A stretch of 64,000 nucleotides of DNA from Hexactinellida sp. DTS-2022. Taxonomy: Eukaryota; Porifera; Hexactinellida. Where the stretch lies: assembly GCA_028753945.1 (NCBI GenBank), contig JAPNXP010000016.1, positions 3,009,501 to 3,073,500 on the forward strand. The letters run 5' to 3'. Shown here piece by piece: positions 45,102 through 55,300 of this stretch. Numbering within the stretch: position 1 is the stretch's first letter; each line of letters begins with the position of its first letter. Under the pieces are notes generated by a model. The model saw only the letters and a list, made by a program, of their open reading frames with translations. It ran no database searches and was not told the origin of the DNA. Made by a program: the position numbers and the translations under genes.

Positions 45102-45519
45102 CTCCTCACCTGAGCTCGCCGTGCTGCACACTGGCCAGGGCCTGACAGGCCTCGCTGGGACACCGATAGAACCCCTCCTCAATGCGCACGCAGGCGAGAC
45201 AGACCGAGTGGCAGCAGCACAGCAGATACAGGTCCGTCTGTCGCACCCCCTGGTCGCACACGCAGCACACCAGGTGTTCCCTGGCAACCGGCTGGGAATG
45301 TGGGAACTGCTCCCGGGTCTGTTTATGCTCCGTCACCGCGCTGCTCCGACTCCGCTGTTTGTCCGGCCTCTGCGCCCCCAGCGACGGCTCGCTCTGCTGG
45401 AATGTGCCCTCTTTCTCCTGTCCGGACTCTGTCAGCTCGTTTAGCTGCTCCACCGACTTACATTCCTGTTTGGTCTCCTTGTTGCCAGGGAGAGGCTGTC
45501 TCTTCTTATTTCTATGCAT
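42128..45519 (-). CDS. TRIM-NHL protein (RING, two B-boxes, coiled coil, NHL repeats), 7 exons
   Basis: Minus-strand exons: 45519-45110, 45054-44860, 44511-44347, 44299-43990, 43740-43415, 43116-42822, 42556-42128; about 709 residues with all phases matching. In order: a charged N-terminus; a RING at about residues 85-125 (CCVCD..., CHSVCLAC, CPSEAC); B-box 1 (CERC...CLECDRLMCPVC); B-box 2 (CPKHTNRTLVHFCTECDAFL); coiled coil (REQLERASAQEEELVRRI); then NHL-type propeller repeats (YPWGLAVSGDSLFVTD, SPMGISCGDLVYVCDSGNNR, HPRDAALTAEGMLVVLD). This architecture belongs to the TRIM2/3/32/71 group of E3 ligases and RNA-binding regulators. No filamin domain was recognised. It is divergent from MAPK15, with 217 bp between the two ATGs. 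TAG ends two bases before the ATG. Confidence 0.85.
42606..42775 (-). mobile_element. CAGGG-type DNA element in TRIM-NHL intron 6
   Basis: TCCAGGAGCCGAGACGCTCC opens it on the plus strand, and GCCTGTATAATATTACCCTG closes it. Confidence 0.8.
43765..43952 (-). mobile_element. CAGGG-type DNA element, second subfamily, in TRIM-NHL intron 4
   Basis: CCAGGGTATTATGCAGGAG at the left and GGCTCCTGTATAAGACCCTG at the right. It is the reverse of the copy at 31966-32155. Confidence 0.8.
44505..44660. repeat. Tandem duplication across the TRIM-NHL exon 3 acceptor
   Basis: The real acceptor context CCCTCCCCCCTACACACA (plus strand, 44503-44520) recurs at about 44574-44591. A related GTCCCTTAGACACAGG follows at about 44622. 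In between run GGTTAAATAGGCCCCAGGGG units. Confidence 0.75.
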
Positions 45520-45736
45520 TCCTAGGGGTACATGTCGTAACTAGGGACATATCAGTTCCTCTATTACAGTGCCATTCGTATTATAAGGCAGATATTTAAT
45601 TTATTTATTATTAACTATTTAGTTTCTATATAGAACTCTCTAAGCTTACAAGTATTGTTTCAGTATCTGCCTATCATACATTACAGTATACTCTGCATTC
45701 CATATCCCCCTCACTATATCGCATTACTGTATTAGC

Positions 45737-47784
45737 ATGTCAGACGAGGTAGACCGCCACATCCAGGGCCACTACGTCATAAAGAAGCGCATCGGCAAGG
45801 GCGCCTACGGGGTAGTCTGGAAGGCAGTGGACAGGAGGAACGGAGAGATATGCGCCCTGAAGAAGATATTCGACGCGTTCCGAAACACCACGGACGCACA
45901 GCGCACGTACAGAGAGGTGTTCTTCCTGTCGCGCTTCTCGTCGCACCAGAACGTCATCCAGCTGCTTAATGTGGTGCGGGCGGATAACCACAGAGACCTG
46001 TACCTGCTCTTCGAGTACATGGACACAGACCTGCACCAGGCCATCCGCGCGGGCATCCTGGAGGAGGTGCACAGGGCATACATCATGTACCAGCTGCTCA
46101 GCGTAAGTGGACCAGGGATTGGTAGGGTTGTATTAGTATACGGACACACTTAGTTATTGTGAGCTTATATTATATGTAGGAGCGAATATACACGATTTTA
46201 TGGCTCATAACTGCAATAATGAATTGTGACGCTGATCAAATTACTATATTTTGATACAGAATTAGTTCAACAATTTTACCAATAACTATTATTGAATTTG
46301 CCTTACTTTCTGCCATAGCTGAGTTATAATTTCACTCATTCATTTCTCTCTCAGGCCACCTGCTATATGCACTCGGGTAACGTTATTCACCGAGACTTCA
46401 AGCCTAGCAACGTGCTGCTCAACGCGGAATGCTTCGTTAAAGTTGCCGACTTTGGGTTGGCGCGCTCGCTCAGCCAGATATCTCCCTCCCAGCTGGGTAA
46501 CCATGGCAGCGAGACGGTCGACAGCAATGCGGAGCCGCTCATGACGGAGTACGTGGCGACCCGTTGGTACCGCGCGCCCGAGATTCTGCTCTCCTCCAGT
46601 CGCTACACGAAGGGGGTGGACCTCTGGTCCCTGGGGTGCATCCTCGCGGAGATGCTCACACAAAAGCCCCTATTCCCAGGTAGGCTACCCCCCCCTGATT
46701 ACTCTGTGATGACTATGGTGTGCAGGCAGCTCCAGCCTGAACATGATATCTCTGATCAGCAGCGCCCTCCCGGTCCCCACAAGAGATGACGTCACCAGTC
46801 TGCAGTCCCCGTACGCGGTGGCCACGCTGGAGCACTCGCGGCCCGGGCGCCGCCTCCCGCTGGCAGAGCTGCTGCCGACTAGCTGTCCGCCCGCCGCGGA
46901 GCTGGTGCGTCAGCTGATGCGCTGGAGCCCCGACAGACGGGTGTCCGCGAGGGAGGCGCTGAGACACGCGTACGTGTATCGGTTCTGTGACGGGGAGGAG
47001 ATGACGGACATAGGATATGACGTCATACCCGATATAACCGGTAGGCTATACTTATAAGTTATAACCAGTATTAGGCTATACTTATTAGGCTATAGGGGAC
47101 TTGTGATACGTAAGTTAACTGGAAGTAATATGTTCATAGCAGTTCCGTTCTATTGCCTTATTTAATACGAGTTTAATTATCATTTCTTAATTAGTTTCTA
47201 ACAACAGGATTGCTCAGCTAGAAATTTGGATATTTATTGGAAGCAAATTATATTGTGTATAACAAGAATGTCATCTGTTTGACCAATGGGATTGTCTGTA
47301 GATGACGTGGTATTATCTGTGGAGGAGTACCGAGACCGCCTCTACTCGGACATAAAACTGGCCAATCAGGACCGAGTGGAGAAGCGCGTTAAGCCGGAGG
47401 ATTCCCTCGCCACGCACTCCCAGCATTCCTTACCGGTACCCCCGTCTCTTGGCAACGCCAGGAATGAGCCCGACAAGCGAGAGGACATATTCGCGCTCAA
47501 GACGACCCCTGTCCTCCTCAGGGGCTCCTACAGTCCCAAATCTGCCCCCAAACCCCCTCCGGCCGGCAGGCCCTCCGCCCTCCCGCGTCCCGCCCCCTCC
47601 CCCGCCCCCTCCCCCTCCCCCTCCCCAGGTGAGTACAGCCATCAGCTGACTGTTCTATTTATAGCTGTGCCTAGGCGCGGGGATCCGGGACTCGAGCAGT
47701 CAGCTGTCCATGCAGGCTAAGAACCAGAGCTATGGCGTCATAAGCCGGGCCGACATGCAGCTCCTGCTAAAGAAGCCATACTAA
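45737..47784 (+). CDS. MAPK15: MAPK15 (ERK7/8) atypical MAP kinase, 5 exons
   Basis: Exons: 45737-46102, 46355-46679, 46726-47040, 47302-47628, 47675-47784; about 480 residues. Kinase landmarks: GKGAYG loop at residues 20-25, catalytic lysine K42 in [19 protein letters not shown], the TEY activation motif in [14 protein letters not shown], and [22 protein letters not shown] and [19 protein letters not shown] are specific to the ERK7/8 group. A Pro/Ser-rich tail of about 140 residues ([10 protein letters not shown]) follows. In animals this kinase autophosphorylates TEY and acts in ciliogenesis, autophagy and secretion; its company here (RSPH4A, ARL6) is also ciliary. TAG ends one base before the ATG. 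AMACR starts 56 bases after its stop. Confidence 0.95.
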
Positions 47785-47840
47785 CTAACTTACTATTCCG
47801 CTGTACACTTATATTGCATTAATACCACTAGTCACTAGCT

Positions 47841-49284
47841 ATGGCTCTTCGCGGCATACGAGTCCTGGAGATGGCGGGCCTGGCGCCGGGGCCCTACGCG
47901 GGGCTGATGCTCTCGGACCACGGATGCGAGGTTATCCGCGTGGACCGCTGCGCCCCCACTAACCTGGACACCCTGGATAGGAGCAAGCGGTCCATAGCGC
48001 TGGACCTGAAGCAGCGGGAGGGCAGCTCGCTGCTGCTTAGACTGGTGTCCCTTTCGGACGTGCTCATAGAGCCCTACCGGCCCGGGGTCATGGAGCGCAT
48101 GGGTCTGGGGCCCGCCGTATGCATGGCCCGGAACCCGAGACTCGTATACGCCCGCCTCACCGGGTTCGGGCAGACCGGCCCTCTCAGCAGGAAGGCCGGA
48201 CACGACGTTAACTACCTGGCCGTCAGCGGGCTGCTCTCCTGTCTCGGGCCCGCCGGCCAGACCCCCAACCCGCCCATTAACCTGCTGGCCGACTTCGTAG
48301 GTGCGTGACGTGTCCCTGGTCCTCTGCTCTGTTTATGCTGTGTGTACAGGCGGGAGTCTCTTCTGTGTGCTGGGGATTCTCAGCGCGCTGCTCGCGCGCC
48401 ACGCCAGCGGCAGGGGACAGCTGGTCGACGCCAGCATGGTGGACGGGGCCGCCTACCTCTCCACATTCCTATCGACCAGTCGGTCTCTAGGGCTGTGGGA
48501 CGGGCCCCGCGGCACGAATCTCCTGGATGGGGGCGCTCCCTTCTACGGCGTGTACCGGACCAGGGATGCGCAGTTCCTGGCGGTGGGAGCCATAGAGCCG
48601 CAGTTCTACGCACAGCTGCTGGCCGGCCTGCGAATGGACCCCGCGGCCCTGCCGGCTCAGATGGACAGGGACAGCTGGGGAGAGGTTAGGGAGACATTCC
48701 AGAAGGTAGTTATGAATAGATACAGTAGAACCTCGTTAGTATAGACACAGTTAATACGAATTTCCGGATAAGACGAACAAACAGTTCCACAAAATCAGGT
48801 CCTTACAATGGCTATTCAATTGGTATTACTCCGGATAAAGCGAACAAATTTTACCGTCAGTTGTTGTTCGTATTAACGAGGTTCTACTGTAGTCGAGTTG
48901 CCATGTAGAGAACAATTATTCTAGTTTAATTATTCTGTGAATTGATTGCAGATATTCTCTGAAAAGGACAGAAGCGATTGGTTGGAAATATTTAAGGATT
49001 TGGACGCGTGTGTGACTCCAGTCCTGGACCTGCATTCCGGAGAGGCGGCTCTTGACAACGCAAACACAGCCAGGAATGTGTTCGATATCTCCTCTCAGCC
49101 GTACATTCCTAACCCCGCCTCCCGTCTCCAGGATACCCCGGCTGAGATACGCAGCTCCCACAGCCCCTATGTGGGGGAACACACACATTCCATTCTGTCG
49201 GAAGTGTTGTCAATGAGCGACGCGGAAATTAGCGATCTTTATAAGCGTAAAATAGTGCAATCCTACCCAGCAACCAAACTGTAG
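47841..49284 (+). CDS. AMACR: AMACR, alpha-methylacyl-CoA racemase, 3 exons
   Basis: Exons 47841-48300, 48350-48705 and 48952-49284 give 382 residues, the same as human. It is a class III CoA-transferase-fold enzyme: [20 protein letters not shown] at the start, RVDR, then [12 protein letters not shown] carrying the catalytic His and [12 protein letters not shown] carrying the catalytic Asp, followed by [13 protein letters not shown]. It interconverts R- and S-2-methylacyl-CoA so that branched fatty acids and bile-acid precursors can enter peroxisomal or mitochondrial beta-oxidation. The C-terminus ends TKL, which resembles but does not match the usual peroxisomal signal. Intron 2 carries a TACAGTAGAACCTCG element (48721-48891). 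TAG ends two bases before the ATG. Confidence 0.95.
48721..48891. mobile_element. TACAGTAGAACCTCGTTAG-family DNA element in AMACR intron 2
   Basis: TACAGTAGAACCTCGTTAGT and ATTAACGAGGTTCTACTGTA are nearly perfect inverted ends 171 bp apart, of pogo/Tc1-like form. Confidence 0.88.
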
Positions 49285-49363
49285 CTATGGAATCTATATT
49301 TGCCTAATTAGTGCGTGTACGTATTATGTTGCTCTGTGCTCTCTCTCTAGCGCTATAAATAGA

Positions 49364-51010
49364 ATGGGTCTCCTTAAGAGCTCAAAGAGCAAGGCCTACA
49401 TTCGGAGGTTCCAAGTTAAGTTCCGCCGGCGCCGCGAGTGCAAGACTGACTATTACGCGCGCAGACGCCTCGTCACGCAGGACAAGAACAAGTACCTGGC
49501 GCCCAAATACCGACTGGTGGTCCGCTTCTCCAACCGTGACGTCACCTGTCAGATCGTCTTCGCTAAGATAATCGGGGACCACGTCATGTGTGCGGCGTAC
49601 TCACACGAACTCCCGAGGTACCTGGCGACAGCAGGGGGCCATAGGAATGCTGTTATAATACTGTCTATAGGTTCGGTATAAAGGTGGGTCTGACGAACTA
49701 CTCGGCGGCCTACTGCACGGGTCTGCTGCTGGCGAGACGCCTGCTGACGCAGCTTAATCTGGCGGGGAAGTTCCAGGGGAAAACGGACCTCGAGGAGGAG
49801 GACTCAACTATGGCGCCCGATTCCGCATTCCGCGCCTTCCTGGACGTCGGCCTGACGCGCACCAACAAGGGGAACCGCGTGTTCGCGGCCCTCAAGGGGG
49901 CGGTCGACGGGGGGCTGGACATTCCCTTCAAGGACAAGTGTCTCGTGGGGTGAGTATGTTGTCATGGTAGCAGCATTCCTTTGAGCCCTGTCGGTAGGTA
50001 CAACCGGACGGCTAAGGAGCTGGACGGGGCCAAGCTGCGTTCCCATCTGCTGGGGGGCCACGTGGCGGGGTACATGCGCCGCCTGGGGGACAAGAACCCC
50101 GAGGAGTTCCAGGCGCACTTCTCCCGCTACGTGAAGGCCGGCGTGACAGCTGACTCCCTGGAGGAGATGTACAAGCGGGCGCACGCGGGCATACGGGAGG
50201 ACCCCACCCGGAAACCCCGCCCAGAGGTGAGCAGTCAGCTGATCTCCAGTCAGCTGTTTGTGATTAGTTGATCGAGAGCTCTCTGATAATGATACAGTAG
50301 TACCTCGTTATTAGTAGGAACACGGTTAATACGAACTCCGGTTAATACGAACAAACAGTTCTACAAAATCTGGTCCCAACAATGGCTATTCAATGAGTAT
50401 TACTCCGGTTAATACGAACAAACAGTTCTACAAAATCTGGTCCCAACAATGGCTATTCAATGAGTATTACTCCGGTTAATACGAACAAATTTTTACCATC
50501 CGTTGGTGTTCGCTGTTCTACTGCAATTGCTTATAATGAGTGGTTATTTAGTGGCTCTGTGTTTGACTAACAACGGCTGAAAATAAAGAATGCATTGTTT
50601 CTATTTCCATAGCAACGCTTGCGTTATTAACTATTCATAGAAATTGTTGCCACGAACATTTATGTTAAGTCTAGCTTGTATTGATTCTCTATTGTTGTTA
50701 GGCCGTCTATAAAAGCTCTAATTGTTCTCAACTAAGCGCTTTACAAAAGCACTCGCTCTTTCCATCTCCATTGCATTCCCGTGTGCTATTATATAGCACT
50801 ATACTCCATTGTACTGCGCTTATAAAGCCGGTTATGATACAATAGATAGTGTAGCTAGCCTCATAATGCTCTCTGTAGGTTAAACAGCACCGAAAGGTTA
50901 AGCGGAAGATAAAGCTGACTCTGGCCGAGCGGAAGAACCGGGTTAATCAGAAGAAGCGGTCAGCTCTAAGGCGGGCCGGTATTCCCGACGTGGAGATGAC
51001 TGATGACTGA
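49364..51010 (+). CDS. RPL5: Ribosomal protein uL18 (RPL5), 4 exons
   Basis: Exons 49364-49617, 49671-49949, 49998-50226 and 50879-51010 encode 297 residues, the human length. Family text: [72 protein letters not shown] and [16 protein letters not shown], with a basic tail. It binds 5S rRNA in the large subunit central protuberance. CTATAAATAG stands one base before the ATG, and a strong pyrimidine-TAG acceptor (CTCTCTCTCTAG, ending 49350) 13 bases before it. Intron 3 is unusually long (652 bp) because of a GAACCTCG-type element (about 50292-50523). Confidence 0.96.
50292..50523. mobile_element. TACAGTAGTACCTCG-family DNA element with internal duplication, RPL5 intron 3
   Basis: It starts TACAGTAGTACCTCGTTATT. 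An internal segment ACGAACAAACAGTTCTACAA is present twice, about 71 bp apart. The right end, GTTCGCTGTTCTACTGCA, is eroded. Confidence 0.7.
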
Positions 51011-51161
51011 TTAGCAGATAGGAATAGTAGCTAATGAATTGCATTATTAGATCTCTAGTTACATTATAATGAATAGGCGGAAATCGGTTTATATCCACAT
51101 TCCTCGCGTTTCTAGACATAACACTCCCGTTTGTTTGTTTGTAGCTTAGATTAATTCTGGG

Positions 51162-52352
51162 ATGGCGAAGCACGCTTCGCACCACTTTTTGAACTCTGCA
51201 CTCTTCCAGTGGGTGAGTTGTCCGCTGCCCTTATAAGGCACCTAAGCCACTAACACCTCTCTTAGATTGTGTCCTTCTCGAAGCGCCACTCAGTCGAGTC
51301 TGTGGAGGAGCTGTCGGACGGGGTCCTGTTGGGAGAGGTGGCGCAGATAATGTGAGTCACCTGTTGTTGTTGTTGTTATTGTTGTTGTTATTGTTGTTGT
51401 TGTTGTTGTTGTTGTTGTTAATCCTAACACCTAGACACCCGGCGCCCTTCCCACAGGGGGACATCCTACTCGAAGCCAAGGATCCCTACTCCAGACACCT
51501 CAACCTCAGCCACGTGGTCAACCACCTCATCGCCTTCAGCCAGGTAACCTGTCCCCTTTATATTCCCCTTATAATCTCCTGTACCCATCTATATCCCCCT
51601 TATGTACCCCTGTATATATCCCTTATGTCCCCAGACCCAGCTGAGATCGGTGCTGACGCTGGAGCTCCCGGACCTGCACACTATAGCCACAGAGCCAGGC
51701 AGCAGTAAGTCGTTGCTAGGCTACCGTACAGTTAGTGCATATAGCGTGGGCAATAGGAATGTATCTGTAATGTCTCTCTAGGGAAGGGCATGGACGAGCT
51801 GGAGAAGCTGATTCTTATTATCCTGGGCATCGGTGTGGAGGTAGGCATAGTACAGCGTATGTATGTATGTTATAATGTTATGTGTGTGTTAGTGCGAGAA
51901 CAGAGCGCCGCTTATCGAGAACATGAAGAACCTGTCTCTGGAGAACCAACAGACCCTGGTTAACCTAATATCGGACATAACCAAGAACTGCATGCACTCG
52001 CTGGACGCAGAGGGGAAGGAGGAACTGGACATATCCAGTCTGTTGACGGCCCTCTCAAAGCTCTCAGAGGAGAGGGTCCGACTCTACCAGGTACTCTCTC
52101 TCTCTATCTTGTAGCTCGCATTCCTTTGCTCCCCTCCCGTATCTAGCTGCTGCAGGACCCCAAACAGAACACGCCCTCCTTTAAGAAGTCCCCGGACCGA
52201 CCCGCCCAGCTTATCCTCAATCACTCTAATCTCTCCTCTGAGTACCCCGAGCCCCCCCCCACCCCAGGGACCCTCTCCGAGATACAGTCGGACAACTCCT
52301 CTCTCAGACGGGAGATACACCAGATACAGGCAGCCGTGTTAGTGCTGTGTTG

Positions 52353-52390
<38 letters not shown>

Positions 52391-55300
52391 GTTAGTCTTC
52401 TTTGTTTATTTGTTTTCTTTGTTGTTTGCTTGTTTATATGTTGTTTGTTTTCTTTGTTTGTTAGTTTTCTTCTTTTGTCTGTTGTTATTGGTTTGTTCTC
52501 TGTTATTGTTGTTATTGTGGTTATTGGCTATAAACATATGTATTCTCACAGAGAGGAGAGGTCGGAGGCGCTGGAGGACGCACACAAGCAGCTGCAGCAG
52601 AAGGAGAGCTCTCTCTCAAAGCTCAGTCAGGAGGTGAGTTAGCTAGCTTATACACCACTGTCTATTAGTCAGCATAGCCTATAATACTGTATACTAGTTA
52701 GAGTTAGCATTAACTTGCTGTGTGTAGAAGCGGGAGCTGCTGCGAGAGGCGCAGAGCGTGTCGACTCTGAAGGCGGAGCTGGACTCCATGCGGGACAAGG
52801 TAGCTATAAATAGAATGCGATAGGGTACTGTATAGCATCCTGTGTGGTAGGCTAACAAGGTGGACAGACTGGAGGGAGAGAGCGCCCGCCTAAGGGAGAA
52901 GCTGGAGGATCTGGACTATTTCAAGAAACAGGTGTCAGACCTGAAGCAGCAGAAACTGCTTTACGAGGACACCCGCTGTAGTGTGGAGGACAGACTGGCC
53001 TCTCTCACCGCCAAACTCAAGTCCTTTCGTGAGTGATAGTTATATAGTGTGTATAATGTATAGTGTATAGTGTTATATAGGTTATTCGTTGCTTATTCTC
53101 TATTACCGAGTTGTTGTTCATGATAGTTGTATACTGTATAAGTTGTATTATTATCTGTTCCTGCAGAGGAGATAGGGTCTGACTACACGCGTCTGAAGGG
53201 GCAGCTGGACGCGCTCTCTCAGGAGAAGGAGATGGACATGGTGCAGATACGGGACCTGTTGGAGCGGAACACACAGCTGGAGATAGAGTACCAGAACCTG
53301 TGAGTTATATATACCAACATGCTATAGCTCTATTGAGTATGTATTGCATAGTATGTTAGGCGAAATGCTTTTCGCCTGCAAGTAAACGCGAAACAGGTTT
53401 TGCATGAAATATTATTACGTAATATAAAGAAAGCATACAATTTGTAATGAATTTGAAAAGAAACTCTGTAAAAACTAAACGTCAACGGTTAATAAAGACA
53501 CATCATTTTGATAATTAATTTCGCAATTTATGAAGCTAACTAAAATATATCAGGCGCTGACCCAGGGATTTTGTAAGGGGGGTGGTAATCACTAACCCGG
53601 GGGTCTAGGGCTGGGGGTGTACTTTAAGCCCCCAGTGGGTTGCATTGCGAAAAATATTTTTGTGCCATTGAGTATTCCTGTGTGTCCTTAGGCTCTCTGA
53701 GAGGCCTGCCTCGCAGCTGGAGACCTCGGTGGGTCCCCAGTCGCTGCAGTCGGAGCTCACGGACACGGAGGCGACGCTCCGCGCCCAGCTGGCCCTGAGG
53801 GAGCGGGAGCTGGGAGAGGTCCGCGGGGCCAAGGAACAGCTGACGCAGCTGCAGGCCGCCAACCGCGAGTTGGAGCGCAACAACCTGCGTCTGAACACCC
53901 AGCAGCACTCCGACCGGAAGGAGATCATGCGGTCACGAGAGGTACTGTCAGGGATTGAATAGCTTATATAAGCTATTCAATTGCTATATGGCAAGATAAT
54001 ATAATTTGTAATATTTCGTCGAAATACCTACGAATGACAAATAGTAAATCAACATTAAATCAATTTATTTACATTTTATTCAACAAATCATTGTTATACT
54101 ATGCCTGTTGGCTGTAGGAGGTGGAGCTGCTTAAGTTGAAGGCGAGTCGCGTGGACCGCCTCGAGATCGAGGTGTCGGAGGGGAAGGCGCGGGGGCGGGA
54201 GGCGGAGCAGTGCCGCCAGAAGGTTAAGGAGTACCGGCACCGGTCGGAACAGCTGCTGGAGAGCAAGGCTCTGTTAGAGGAGGAGCTCTCCTCCCAGCAG
54301 GCTAAGATGCAGCAGCTGAGCGAGCAGCAGCAAGAAGTGTACTCGCTCCGCGCGCAGCTGGACTCTCTCAACGAGGTGCGCCTATAAAGATAGATATTCT
54401 ATAAATAGAGTGACAGCTTGTGCCCTTAGGAGCGACAGGTTGACCTGGACACTGTACAGGACCTTATGAAGCAGAACGCGCTGCTGGAGCTCGAGAAGCA
54501 GAGCTACACCGAGCTGGTGCCGCCCAACTCTCCCAAGGAGAGACCCAAGACCCCGGTCACACCTCTGGAGAGCCCCTTCTCGCCCTGCCGACCCACCGAG
54601 GCGGAGATGCTCCTCCGGGCCAAGGTGCTCCGCCTGGAGCGGGAGGCGCGGGAGGGCGAGAAGGCCAGCGAGGCGCTGCGACACGCCCAGGCGCAGCTGG
54701 AAGAGAACGACAAGTCTAAGAAGAGGGTCATCACGCAGAACCAGAACTTCAAGCTGGAGATAGCGAGGCTCAAAGAGGTACTGCTTATTAGTGCCGTGTT
54801 AGTGGGTGTTGAGACCTTGAGGCGTTGATGTCATGGCGAAAAATCCAAAATTGCAGCCTGTGCCGAAAGTATTTCCCTTTGGAGGCACTACCTTACCCAA
54901 CCACCAAATTGTAGTGCCTCCAAAGGGAGATGTGCCGGCACAGGCTGCAATTTTGGATTTTAGTTTTCCTCCGTAGCTGTATTAACTTTGTGTTAATGCC
55001 GTGTGTATGCCGCGTGTAGGAGGTGGAGACGCTGAAGCAGCGCACCGACAAGATGGAGGCCATGCGCAGCAAGCTTAAGACCTGCGAGCAGAAGCTGTCC
55101 GAGCTGGAGAGAGTCAAGGTCAGCATTCAGGAGGTTAAGAGCGAGAACATACAGCTATTCGAGGCCAAGGCCACGCTGCAGGTTAGTCAGCTGATTCCAG
55201 CTAGTCAGCTGTTATAAGGCCGTCCCTAGGAGGAGGTTAACGCGCTCACCGCTAAGACCCAGAAGATGTCCGGTCTGCAGTCCGATAACGCGATGTACAA

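Noticed and set aside
49270-49284. Peroxisomal PTS1 at the AMACR C-terminus
   Set aside because: TKL is close to but outside the usual (S/A/C)(K/R/H)(L/M); left as uncertain.
50227-50878. Possible snoRNA in RPL5 intron 3, since RPL5 hosts snoRNAs in vertebrates
   Set aside because: No convincing C/D pair with terminal stem or H/ACA double hairpin was found; most of the intron is a DNA element.
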